25,214 bases of DNA from JBBSMX01 sp038232935 (lineage in GTDB: Bacteria > Bacteroidota > Rhodothermia > Rhodothermales > JANQRZ01), in assembly GCA_038232935.1 (NCBI GenBank), contig JBBSMX010000052.1, forward strand, positions 1 through 25,214, read 5' to 3'. The position numbers were made by a program, and so were the translations under genes. Below, in pieces: positions 13,919 to 21,414 of the stretch. Each line of letters begins with the position of its first letter. Positions within the stretch are counted from its first letter, which is position 1. The notes below the pieces were generated by a model. That model did no database searches. It worked only from the letters and a program-made list of their open reading frames with translations, and was not told the DNA's origin.

Positions 13919-16687
13919 ATGCCCGACCCGACCCCGAACCTGTTCCCGCTGTCCGAGAAGGAGACGAAGAAGCGGAAGAAGAAGGCCGGCAAAGCCGCCA
14001 CGCCGCTCATGCGGCAGTACTGGAAGATCAAGGACCGCCACCCCGGCGCGATCCTCCTCTTCCGCATGGGCGACTTCTACGAGACCTTCGATGAGGACGC
14101 CAAGATCGTCTCCGACGTCCTCGGCATCACGCTCACGAAGCGCTCCAACGGCGCGGCCGACGACGTGCCGCTCGCGGGCTTCCCGTACCACGCCCTCGAC
14201 GCCCACCTCCCGAAGCTCGTGCAGGCCGGCTACCGCGTCGCCGTCTGCGAGCAGACCGAGGATCCGAAGTTCGCCAAGAAGATCGTCAAGCGCGACGTGG
14301 TGGAGGTCGTCACGCCGGGCGTGTCGTTCCGCGACGGGCTCCTCGTGCCGAAGCAGAGCCACTACCTCGCCGCCGCCGTGTGGGGGCGCGAGCGGAGCGA
14401 GAAAGGTTGGGTCGGCTTCGCATTCGTGGATGCGACGACGGGCGAGTTCTTCGTCACCGAGGTCCCCGAGGCACGATTCGAGGAACTGCTGCTGACGGTC
14501 GGGCCGGCGGAGCTGCTCGTGGACAAGCGGCAGAAGGACGAGGCGAAGCGGATTCGCGGGGCGCAGTGGGCGCTCACGCTGCAGGAGGACTGGGTGTTCG
14601 GGTACGACTTCGCCTACGAAACCCTCCTCCGCCACTTCCAGACGCACTCGCTCAAAGGCTACGGCGTCGAGGAACTGACCCTCGGGCTGATCGCGGCGGG
14701 CGCAGCGCTCTATTACTTGGGCGAGACGCAGAAGGGCCGCGTCCCGCACGTCCGCCGCATCCAGCGCTACCAGGCCGACGACTACATCGCGCTCGACCCG
14801 CAGACGAAGCGCAACCTCGAACTCGTCGCGTCGATGCAGGGCGGGCGCGAGGGCTCACTCATCCAGATCCTCGACCGGACGCTGACGCCGATGGGGGGGC
14901 GGATGCTGCGGCAGTGGCTCGTCCGCCCGCTCCGCTCCGTCGAGAAGATCCAGCAGCGGCTCGACGCGGTCGATGCCCTCTTCACCGGCGCGCGTCGCCG
15001 GGCCAATCTCCGCGACGAACTCAAGCACGTAGGCGACCTCGAACGGCTCGCGGCGAAGGTCTGCACCGGGCGGGCGACGCCGCGCGACCTCGTCACGCTC
15101 CGGCTCACGCTCCGGCAGATCCCGCTCCTCAAACAGCACCTCGCCGACGAATCGTGCGAGACGCTAGCGAAGGTCCGCGACGGGCTCACGCTCTGCACCG
15201 GCCTCGTCGAGAAAATCGGCGCGGCCCTCGTGGACGATCCGCCGGCGAAGATGGACGCGGGCGGCTACATCCGCAAAGGCTACTCCGAAGAGTTGGACGA
15301 GCTGCGCAGCATCGCGTCGTCGGGGAAAGAGACCCTCGCGCGGTTGCAGGCCGAGGAGAGCAAGCGGACGGGGATTCCGAGCCTGAAGGTCGGCTACAAC
15401 AAGGTGTTCGGCTACTACCTCGAAATCACGAACGCGCACAAAGACAAGGTCCCCGACGACTACATCCGCAAGCAGACGCTCGTCAACGCCGAGCGCTACA
15501 TCACGCCCGCGCTGAAGCAGTACGAGGAGAAGATTCTCACAGCCGAGGACCGGATGGTGGAGCTGGAGAGCCAGCTTTTCGCCGAGCTGCGGATGCACAT
15601 CGCGGAGCAGGTGGAGCCGGTGCAGCGCAACGCTCGCTTCCTCGCGCTCCTCGACGTGTTCTGCGCGCTCGCCGAGGTCGCCGAGCAGCACGGCTACGTC
15701 CGGCCCGACGTGGACGACAGCGGCGTGCTCGACATCACCGACGGGCGGCACCCGGTCGTGGAACGGGCGCTCCCGGCGGGCGAGGCGTTCATCCCCAATT
15801 CCGTCCGGCTCGACGCGGCGGGCGAGCCCGGCGCACAGATCCTCATCATCACCGGGCCGAACATGGCGGGCAAGAGCGTCGTGCTCCGGCAGGTCGGCCT
15901 GATCGTGCTGCTGGCGCAGGTCGGCGCGTTCGTCCCGGCCGCGCGGGCGCGGATCGGCGTCGTGGACAAGATCTTTACGCGCGTCGGCGCATCGGACAAC
16001 CTCGCGGCGGGGGAGAGCACGTTCCTCGTCGAGATGAACGAGACGGCGAGCATTCTCAACAACGCCACGCCGCGCTCGCTGATTCTGCTCGACGAGGTCG
16101 GGCGCGGGACGAGCACGTTCGACGGGCTCTCGATCGCGTGGGCCGTCGTGGAGTATCTGCACGAGAAGTCGGAGGTCGCCGCGCGGACGCTCTTCGCCAC
16201 GCACTACCACGAGTTGAACGCGCTCGCCGACCGGCTCGGGCGCGTCCGCAACGCCCGCGTGCAGGTGCAGGAGCACGACGGCAAGGTCATCTTCCTCCGC
16301 ACCCTCATCCCCGGCGGGGCGGACCACTCGTACGGCATTGAGGTGGCGCGGATGGCGGGGCTGCCCGAGGCGGTGATCCGCCGGGCGAAGGCCGTCCTCC
16401 ATCACCTCGAAGCGCACAACGTCGCCGAGAGCCTGTCCCGCCCCAGCGGGAAGATCGCCCACGACGGTGACCTGCCCGACACGTCCGGCGACGGGGCGAT
16501 GCCGGCGGGGAAGGCCGCGCACCCCGCGTCCGTCGCGCCGCCTGCGCCCGCCCTCCCTGCCGCCGCGGAGGTGGACCCCGTGCTGATCGAGATCATGGAC
16601 CGGCTGGACGACTTCGACCCGGACCGGATGACGCCCATCGAGGCGCTGATGGCCCTCGCCGAACTGAAGCGGCTGAGCGAGCGGTAG
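13919..16687 (+). CDS. mutS: DNA mismatch repair protein MutS
   Basis: A 922-residue MutS that recognises mismatches and recruits MutL. The N-terminal mismatch-binding domain contains the FYE motif (FRMGDFYETF, F53-Y54-E55) and the SNG..DVPLAGFPYHA stretch. Connector, core and clamp domains follow. The ATPase domain has Walker A ITGPNMAGKS (G646-S653) and Walker B LILLDEVGRGTSTFDG (D725, E726), then the FATHYHEL segment. After VIRRAKAVLHHLE an Ala/Pro/Gly-rich linker (about residues 840-885) leads to a helical C-terminal motif typical of MutS tetramerisation tails. Residues 1-25 are a Lys-rich extension. Start ATG 13919. All catalytic residues are present. It is a single gene without recognisable operon partners. 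Confidence 0.97.
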   Translation: MPDPTPNLFPLSEKETKKRKKKAGKAATPLMRQYWKIKDRHPGAILLFRMGDFYETFDEDAKIVSDVLGITLTKRSNGAADDVPLAGFPYHALDAHLPKLVQAGYRVAVCEQTEDPKFAKKIVKRDVVEVVTPGVSFRDGLLVPKQSHYLAAAVWGRERSEKGWVGFAFVDATTGEFFVTEVPEARFEELLLTVGPAELLVDKRQKDEAKRIRGAQWALTLQEDWVFGYDFAYETLLRHFQTHSLKGYGVEELTLGLIAAGAALYYLGETQKGRVPHVRRIQRYQADDYIALDPQTKRNLELVASMQGGREGSLIQILDRTLTPMGGRMLRQWLVRPLRSVEKIQQRLDAVDALFTGARRRANLRDELKHVGDLERLAAKVCTGRATPRDLVTLRLTLRQIPLLKQHLADESCETLAKVRDGLTLCTGLVEKIGAALVDDPPAKMDAGGYIRKGYSEELDELRSIASSGKETLARLQAEESKRTGIPSLKVGYNKVFGYYLEITNAHKDKVPDDYIRKQTLVNAERYITPALKQYEEKILTAEDRMVELESQLFAELRMHIAEQVEPVQRNARFLALLDVFCALAEVAEQHGYVRPDVDDSGVLDITDGRHPVVERALPAGEAFIPNSVRLDAAGEPGAQILIITGPNMAGKSVVLRQVGLIVLLAQVGAFVPAARARIGVVDKIFTRVGASDNLAAGESTFLVEMNETASILNNATPRSLILLDEVGRGTSTFDGLSIAWAVVEYLHEKSEVAARTLFATHYHELNALADRLGRVRNARVQVQEHDGKVIFLRTLIPGGADHSYGIEVARMAGLPEAVIRRAKAVLHHLEAHNVAESLSRPSGKIAHDGDLPDTSGDGAMPAGKAAHPASVAPPAPALPAAAEVDPVLIEIMDRLDDFDPDRMTPIEALMALAELKRLSER

Positions 16688-16736
16688 GCTCGCGCGGGGC
16701 GGAGAAGGTTGGTAGCAGCACGTCTTCACGCCGAGG

Positions 16737-16760
16737 GGCCGCCGTGCGGCCACCCCTTTC
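16737..16760 (+). terminator. Possible weak terminator after mutS
   Basis: GGCCGC (16737-16742) and GCGGCC (16746-16751) form a 6-bp stem with a 3-base loop, flanked by G/C runs and followed by ACCCCTTTC. There is no proper T run, so function is uncertain. Confidence 0.3.
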
Positions 16761-16782
16761 CGCTCCACTTCTTCCCCTAGCC

Positions 16783-17502
16783 ATGCCGCTCGCTCTCCTG
16801 CTCGCCGTGTCGCTGGCTCTCATCCACGTCCTCGCGGGGCGGCTCCGCTTCCTCTCCCGGGTGCCCCGCTCGGCATGGCTCTCGTGCGCAGGGGGGGCGA
16901 GCGTGGCGTACGTGTTCCTCCACCTGCTGCCGGAGCTGGCGGCGGGGCAGGAGGCCATCGCCGCGGCGGTCCCGCTTGCGTTCGTGGAGACGCACGTGTG
17001 GCTGGTGGCGCTCTTCGGGCTCGCCGTGTTCTACGGGCTGGAACGGGCGGCCGTCGACTCCCGCCGGGAGAACGCGGGTGGGAGCACCGGGCGCGGGGTG
17101 TTCTGGCTGCACACGGCGTCGTTCGGGCTCTACAACGTCCTCATCGGCTACCTCCTGCTCCACCGCGAGGAGAGCACACGGGGATCCCTGCTCCTCTTCG
17201 GTCTGGCAATGGGGCTCCACTTCTTCGTCAACGACTACGGCCTCCAAGAGCACCACAAGGAGCGGTACCGGCGCGTCGGGCGGTGGGTGCTGGCGGCGGC
17301 CGTGCTCGCCGGCTGGGGGCTCGGGGTGGGGGTGGCGGTGAGCGATGCGGCGGTGGCGGTGCTTCTGGCGTTCCTCGGCGGGGGCGTCGTGCTCAACGTG
17401 CTGAAGGAGGAACTGCCGGAGGAACGGGAAAGCCGGTTCTGGGCCTTCGCCCTCGGGGCAGCGGCCTACACCGCGCTCCTGCTGTCGGTGCAAGCCGCAT
17501 AG
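16783..17502 (+). CDS. Multi-pass membrane protein with ZIP-like motifs
   Basis: A 239-residue protein with about seven to eight hydrophobic segments spread along its length. Conserved-looking polar motifs sit inside or next to helices: YVFLHLLPELA (about 39-49), WLHTASFGLYNVLIGYLL, LHFFVNDYGLQEHHKERYRRVGRW (about 146-168) and LNVLKEELPEE (about 206-216). The His/Glu/Asp pattern, with N..KEELP at the C-terminal side, recalls the metal-binding helices of ZIP transporters, but the family match is not certain and metal transport is inference. The ATG at 16783 follows a pyrimidine-rich leader (CTTCCCCTAGCC); an in-frame GTG at 16744 lies within a hairpin and is disfavoured. Confidence 0.7.
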   Translation: MPLALLLAVSLALIHVLAGRLRFLSRVPRSAWLSCAGGASVAYVFLHLLPELAAGQEAIAAAVPLAFVETHVWLVALFGLAVFYGLERAAVDSRRENAGGSTGRGVFWLHTASFGLYNVLIGYLLLHREESTRGSLLLFGLAMGLHFFVNDYGLQEHHKERYRRVGRWVLAAAVLAGWGLGVGVAVSDAAVAVLLAFLGGGVVLNVLKEELPEERESRFWAFALGAAAYTALLLSVQAA

Positions 17503-17611
17503 GATGACGGTCCTCAGGCCACGCCTCGTCCCAGTGCTGAGAGGCCACGCAGCCGCCCGTACAAGATGACGTTCACCGCCACCAGCGGCCATTTCCTACA
17601 CGGTCCGTGAC

Positions 17612-17637
17612 GAGGGCCGTGGGCGGATACGGCCCTC
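17612..17637 (-). terminator. Hairpin at the end of the BLUF gene
   Basis: GAGGGCCGT (17612-17620) and ACGGCCCTC (17629-17637) form a perfect 9-bp stem with an 8-base loop, two bases beyond the BLUF gene stop. No T run follows on either strand, so it may be a transcript-end stabiliser or a factor-dependent terminator. Confidence 0.45.
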
Positions 17638-17639
17638 CG

Positions 17640-18098
17640 CTACTGGTCGATCGGTTGGTGGCGTTGCTCGGCAATGCGCTCGATCTCAGCCGGGGTGCGG
17701 GGGAGCGCCTGTGTGGTTTCCAGCGACATCGCCCAGTACGGGAAGAGGCGTTCGTCACTCGGGGCGGTGTGGAGCAACTCGAGGTCGGTATGGCGGTCGT
17801 CGCGGGCGATCCGGTCGTAGGTGGCGCGGACGGTGCTCTCGGGGCCTTCGAGCCACTGCACGAACGCGCCGTTCCCCTCGAACGGGACGACGGCGGTTGG
17901 GGGGGGCGTGCTCTCGTCGGGCTCGGGGAGGGGCGCGGGCGGCCCGTAAAGGAGGAGGCCGGTGACGCCGATGCGGGTGTTGTGCCGCATCGACGACATG
18001 AGGAGGAGGAGGAGGTCGCGCTCGTCGAGCGGGCGGACGGCGCGGGAATGGTAGAGCAGGGTGTAGAGGTCTGACACGGGCGGCGAGGGCAGGTTCAT
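17640..18098 (-). CDS. BLUF-domain blue-light receptor with an inserted loop
   Basis: A 152-residue, single-domain BLUF (PF04940) flavin photoreceptor. Visible signature: LYTLLYHSRAVRPLDERDLLLLL with the flavin-bonding Tyr Y16, 'MRHNTRIGVTGLLLY' (N40), 'FVQWLEGPESTVRATYDRIARDDRH' with the switching Gln Q81, and 'LFPYWAMSLE' with the Trp/Met pair (W122, M124). Between the second and third strands, where most BLUF proteins have about four residues, there is a Pro/Glu-rich insertion of about 24 residues (52-75). No output domain is fused, so it would act through a partner. The start is the ATG at 18098; a TACTTTG element ends three bases before it. It is divergent from the DUF421 gene. Confidence 0.88.
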   Translation of the reverse strand: MNLPSPPVSDLYTLLYHSRAVRPLDERDLLLLLMSSMRHNTRIGVTGLLLYGPPAPLPEPDESTPPPTAVVPFEGNGAFVQWLEGPESTVRATYDRIARDDRHTDLELLHTAPSDERLFPYWAMSLETTQALPRTPAEIERIAEQRHQPIDQ

Positions 18099-18101
18099 CA
18101 G

Positions 18102-18108
18102 CAAAGTA
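18102..18108 (-). promoter_or_regulatory. TACTTTG -7-like element at the BLUF start
   Basis: Read on the minus strand, TACTTTG is followed by CTG and then the ATG. If this is a Bacteroidota-type -7 box, transcription would begin at or next to the start codon and give a leaderless mRNA. No clear -33 TTTG is present upstream, so it may be coincidental. Confidence 0.3.
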
Positions 18109-18288
18109 CGAAACGGGTGGCTAGGTTTTTTCGGAGACCCATTCGCCGGGAGGTGCGTGCGGTCGGTCGCGAGTTAGAGGAGCAGAAGAATAGGGGACGC
18201 GATCCGAACCGGTGGCTGTTCTTTGAGCGGGCGGACCCGGCGGGGTGGGATAGCGGTTCAAACGGTTCCTTCTCCCACCTCCCCGGCC

Positions 18289-18852
18289 ATGCTCTTCAAC
18301 TCCTGGGGCGACCTCGGGCGCGTCCTCCTCGTCGGCACGCTCGCCTACGCCGCGCTCGTCCTCATCCTCCGCATCTCCGGCAAGCGGACGCTCTCGAAGA
18401 TGAACGCGTTCGACTTCGTCGTCACCGTCGCGCTCGGTTCGACGCTGGCCTCGACGATCCTCTCGGAAGGCACGTCGCTGGCGGAGGGCGTCCTCGCGCT
18501 TGCCCTCCTCATCGGGCTCCAGTTCGCCATCACGTGGTTGTCCGTGCGGTCGAGCGCGTTCCAGAGCCTCATCAAAGCGAAGCCGACGCTCGTCTACTAC
18601 CGGGGCGGGTTTCTGGAGGACGCGATGACGGAGCAGCGCGTGACGACGGAGGAGGTCCGCTCGGCGGTCCGCAAGCAGGGCCTCTCGCAGATGGAGGCCG
18701 TCGAAGCCGTCGTGCTCGAGACCGACGGGACGTTCACGGTGCTGGAGGGGATGGAGGGCGACGAGCGGCACGACGCGCTCGCGAACGTGGCCGGGGCCGA
18801 CGCGCTCGACAGCCTCGACGAGGGCGACACGCACGATCCGATCGCTCGCTAG
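18289..18852 (+). CDS. DUF421 (YetF-type) membrane protein
   Basis: A 187-residue protein. Three N-terminal membrane helices (about residues 10-28, 40-55, 66-85) are followed by a cytosolic domain. The family hallmark RISGKRTLSKMNAFDFVVTVALGS lies at about 28-51, followed by KPTLVYYRGGFLEDAM and 'VTTEEVRSAVRKQGLSQMEAVEAVVLETDGTFTVL' (PF04239). Members such as Bacillus YetF are membrane proteins of unclear function, some linked to spore germination. The ATG at 18289 is preferred over an in-frame start at 18223, as the first helix begins here; the leader is C-rich (CCTCCCCGGCC). The C-terminal tail (DSLDEGDTHDPIAR) is acidic. Divergent from the BLUF gene with 190 bases between. Confidence 0.9.
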   Translation: MLFNSWGDLGRVLLVGTLAYAALVLILRISGKRTLSKMNAFDFVVTVALGSTLASTILSEGTSLAEGVLALALLIGLQFAITWLSVRSSAFQSLIKAKPTLVYYRGGFLEDAMTEQRVTTEEVRSAVRKQGLSQMEAVEAVVLETDGTFTVLEGMEGDERHDALANVAGADALDSLDEGDTHDPIAR

Positions 18853-18964
18853 AGGCGGAGCGCTTCCTCCCACCGGGCTCTCCCCGGAGTGAGGGGACGG
18901 GGTTCGAACCGTCGGCCGTCAGCGTCATGCGGGGTAGGCTCCGAAATGCCACAGAGGGGCTTAC

Positions 18965-18972
18965 TATCTTCC
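18965..18972 (+). promoter_or_regulatory. TATCTTCC element upstream of the second antiporter
   Basis: TATCTTCC lies 37 bases before the ATG at 19002 (start to start). The same word occurs at 12592-12599 upstream of the YjbR gene, and the mutS TACTTTG lies at a similar distance (35 bases) from its ATG. It could be a local variant of the -7 element. Confidence 0.25.
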
Positions 18973-19001
18973 GCCCTCTCCCGCGCCACTCCCCGCCTCG
19001 C

Positions 19002-20270
19002 ATGGACCTCTTCTCGATCCTCGCCGCCCTCCTCACGCTCGCGGCCCTCTCCGCCTACGTCAACTACCGCTATGTCGGCCTCCCGACGACGATCGGGGTG
19101 ATGCTGATCGCGCTCGTGGCGTCGCTGGCCGTCGTGGGGCTGCACGAACTGCGGATCGTGGACCTCGAAGCGCCCGTGCGCGCGCTCCTCGGCTCCATCG
19201 ACTTCGACCGGGCGGTGCTCGAAGGGATGCTGAGCTTCCTCCTCTTCGCGGGCGCGCTCCACGTCAACCTCAACGACCTCGCCGAGGAGAAGGCGACGAT
19301 TGCCGTGCTCGCGACCGTCGGCATCGCCCTCTCGACGCTCATCGTGGGCGGGCTGATGTACGTCGCCGCGGCGGCGCTCGGACTGGACCTCCCGATCCTC
19401 TACGCGCTCCTCTTCGGCGCGCTCATCTCGCCGACGGACCCGATTGCGGTGATGGGCCTGCTCAAGACGGTCGGCGTGTCGCGGCGGCTGGAGACGAAGA
19501 TCGCGGGCGAGAGCCTGTTCAACGACGGCGTGGGCGTGGTGGTCTTCCTCATCCTGCTCGAACTCGCGACGGGCGACGAGGCGGTGACGGCGGGGCACGC
19601 GCTCGGGCTGTTCGTGCAGGAGGCCGGGGGCGGCCTCCTATTCGGGCTCCTCGCCGGCTTCCTCGCCTACCACCTCCTCAAGCGCGTCGACGATTACCAC
19701 GTCGAGGTCCTCATCACGCTCGCGCTCGTGACGGGCGGCTACGCCCTCGCCCTCGCCCTCCACCTCTCGGCCCCCATCGCCATCGTCGTCGCGGGGCTGC
19801 TGATCGGGAACCAGGGGCGCGCGTTCGCGATGAGCGAGACGACGCGGAAGAACCTCGACACGTTCTGGGAGCTGATCGACGAGATCCTCAACGCCGTGCT
19901 GTTCCTGCTGATCGGGCTCGAGGTGCTCGTGATCGCCTTCACCGGGCCGATCCTCGCGCTCGCGCTCCTCGCCGTTCCCATTGCCCTCCTCGCGCGGACG
20001 GTCAGCGTGGGGCTCCCGCTCACGCTCCTCAACCCGTTCCAGCGCTATGAGCAGGGCGCGCGGCGCGTCCTCGTGTGGGCGGGGCTGCGGGGCGGGATCT
20101 CCGTGGCGCTCGTGCTCTCGCTGCCGCCCGGCCGGATCCGCGAGATCCTCCTCACGGCGACCTACGCCGTGGTGATCTTCTCGATTGTGGTGCAGGGGCT
20201 GACGGTGCCGCGCCTCATCCGCCGCGTGATCCCCGCCGCCAACCGGCCCGCGCCGGAGCCTGTGCACTGA
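19002..20270 (+). CDS. CPA1-family Na+/H+ antiporter (NhaP type)
   Basis: A 422-residue inner-membrane antiporter with about 12 helices. Diagnostic motifs: ISPTDPIAVMGLLK (about residues 142-155), the ion-binding AGESLFNDGVGVVVF (N174-D175) and the late-helix WAGLRGGISVALVLSLP. This set matches NhaP/SOD2-type CPA1 exchangers more closely than the minus-strand antiporter at 2879-4189 does. It would expel Na+ (or K+) in exchange for protons. The short hydrophilic C-terminus (RRVIPAANRPAPEPVH) has no regulatory domain. The ATG at 19002 follows a pyrimidine-rich leader. The last 21 bases of the gene begin a 22-base direct repeat that recurs at 21058-21079. Confidence 0.92.
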   Translation: MDLFSILAALLTLAALSAYVNYRYVGLPTTIGVMLIALVASLAVVGLHELRIVDLEAPVRALLGSIDFDRAVLEGMLSFLLFAGALHVNLNDLAEEKATIAVLATVGIALSTLIVGGLMYVAAAALGLDLPILYALLFGALISPTDPIAVMGLLKTVGVSRRLETKIAGESLFNDGVGVVVFLILLELATGDEAVTAGHALGLFVQEAGGGLLFGLLAGFLAYHLLKRVDDYHVEVLITLALVTGGYALALALHLSAPIAIVVAGLLIGNQGRAFAMSETTRKNLDTFWELIDEILNAVLFLLIGLEVLVIAFTGPILALALLAVPIALLARTVSVGLPLTLLNPFQRYEQGARRVLVWAGLRGGISVALVLSLPPGRIREILLTATYAVVIFSIVVQGLTVPRLIRRVIPAANRPAPEPVH

Positions 20271-20271
20271 C
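20250..20271. repeat. 22-base direct repeat, left copy (3' end of antiporter gene)
   Basis: The sequence starting GCGCCGGAGCCTGTGC recurs at 21058-21079 in the same orientation with 21 of 22 identities. The left copy covers the last codons and the stop of the antiporter gene plus one base. Confidence 0.7.
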
Positions 20272-20348
20272 TGCGTTCGTTCGCTAGGCGAGCATCTGGC
20301 CGAAGGCGATCTCTTAGGTGGCGGTACGCTTTAAAAAGGGGCAAGCCA

Positions 20349-20365
20349 GTTCTTTTCAAAAGAAC
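20349..20365. repeat. 17-base perfect inverted repeat in an AT-rich spacer
   Basis: GTTCTTTT and AAAAGAAC flank a single C. It lies in an AT-rich block (20330-20440) that also holds CTTTAAAAAGGGG, GCTTAAAAGGG and TTTTGAAAAGG look-alikes. It could be an operator or the end structure of the minus-strand gene remnant; there is no T tail on the minus strand directly after it. Confidence 0.4.
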
Positions 20366-20439
20366 GTGCTTAAAAGGGTCTAGATCGCGTTTTGAAAAGG
20401 ATGCTGCGAGAGCTTTCGCACGAATGGATTCGGTTGTTT

Positions 20440-21081
20440 TCAATCCGTCGTATCCTCTTGGAGCAGGTCTAGAATGCGACCACGCCGGAGGTGCCAACGT
20501 GCGCCTCGTGTACGGCCGGTTGTGTAGGCGAGGTCACTCCGGCGCATCCACTGGAGCGTGCGTTTCAGCGCTCTGGTATCCCGCGTGCCTATGGCGGTAG
20601 CTAATTCGGACAGAGAAGCGCCCTTGGGATACTCGGCGAGTGCGCGGATAACGGGGAAGGTGAGCAGACCCTGCCCGCCTGTTGTTTCCAGCATACCGCT
20701 ATAGACGTAAGGAGCGTCTCCACGCCCGCCCGGCTCGATCAGCCCCCGCTCGACGAGATGACGCGCCGCTTCAGGGGCGACTTGAGAGCGGGCGACGCCA
20801 TGCCGGACAGCGTCGAGCGCGATTAATTCGTGCGTGGTCAGTTGGTCCCATGTCGCTTCGGGGAGGGTCCCGAGGCGCTCGATGATGTCGGGATCGTGGG
20901 GGCCGAAAAGCGTAACCCGGACCTCGCGACCATCGGGTTCGTCGAACGCTGGCAAGGACTGGCCCCGGCGGACGGCGGCCTGGATCATCAGGTCCACGCC
21001 GAGACCCGAGCGCTCAATTTGGCCGCAGGCATCGAGGGCTTCGGCGAGGGTGCGGTTGCGCCGGAGCCTGTGCGCTGACAC
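20440..21081 (-). pseudogene. C-terminal remnant of an AlbA/AAA_4-type ATP-binding regulator
   Basis: The frame begins at GTG 21081 and gives 213 residues. Its first conserved segment, RRNRTLAEALDACGQIERSGLGVDLMIQAAVRRGQSLPAF...REVRVTLFGP, matches the C-terminal HATPase_c_4-like part of proteins with an N-terminal Schlafen AlbA_2 domain (often annotated as RecG-like or putative transcriptional regulators). The rest contains two winged-helix-like segments (THELIALDAVRHGVARSQVAPEAARHLVERGLIEP and FPVIRALAEYPKGASLSELATAIGTRDTRALKRTLQWMRR). The AlbA_2 half is absent: upstream the frame runs only to a stop at 21132-21134, inside a dispersed repeat. It is therefore a truncated gene, possibly still translated. 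The truncation point coincides with the right copy of the 22-base direct repeat. Confidence 0.65.
21058..21079. repeat. 22-base direct repeat, right copy
   Basis: Twenty-one of 22 bases match 20250-20271, in the same orientation, 808 bases apart. The copy covers codons 1-8 of the truncated AlbA-type frame on the minus strand. Confidence 0.7.
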
Positions 21082-21125
21082 CGTCCATAGCCTGCGAGCG
21101 TGGAGCGAATGTGTTCTCCAGATTT

Positions 21126-21190
21126 CCCCTCACCCTGTCCCTCTCCCCGGAGGGGCGAGGGGCGTGATTTGAAACCGTGTGGCAGGGGAC
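21126..21190. repeat. Dispersed repeat flanking the restriction operon, copy 1
   Basis: The 37-base core (21126-21162, starting CCCCTCACCCTGTCCC) is identical to 25016-25052 and can fold as CCCC-GGA-GGGG inside outer CCCCTC/GAGGGG arms. Similarity continues beyond the core (TGATTTGAAACCG versus TGATCTGAAACCG), giving about 65 bases in total. Confidence 0.85.
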
Positions 21191-21216
21191 AAGCGCGGTG
21201 AGGATGCCCTCGTGCT

Positions 21217-21414
21217 TTACGCCGCTTCGATGAACTCGACCGAGCGCGGGTCCGTCATGCGGTGGGAGGCGTCGAGGATCTCGATGCCGACGAGGTTGCC
21301 TTCGGCGTCGTAGTCCAGCACCACACCGGGCTTGTCTTCGTCGCTCTCGTAGACAGGTGCCTCGTTGAAATGCACGCGGAGTACATCTACCTCAGCGTCG
21401 TAGGTGATTTTCAT
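21217..21414 (-). CDS. DUF2283 domain protein (candidate antitoxin)
   Basis: A 65-residue protein: MKITYDAEVDVLRVHFNEAPVYESDEDKPGVVLDYDAEGNLVGIEILDAS is a complete DUF2283 (PF10049) with the typical acidic central loop. In many genomes DUF2283 genes sit directly after a DUF4258 gene, and the pair is regarded as toxin-antitoxin-like. It overlaps the upstream DUF4258 gene by four bases (ATGA, 21411-21414), which indicates translational coupling. It is the last gene of the restriction operon. Antitoxin function is inference from family context. Confidence 0.88.
   Translation of the reverse strand: MKITYDAEVDVLRVHFNEAPVYESDEDKPGVVLDYDAEGNLVGIEILDASHRMTDPRSVEFIEAA

Noticed and set aside
18890..18935. 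A tRNA T-arm-like sequence (GGTTCGAACC with flanking GACGG/CCGTC).
   Set aside because: The loop has one base too many for a T-arm on the minus strand, and no acceptor, D or anticodon arms can be assembled around it; it is just a short inverted repeat.
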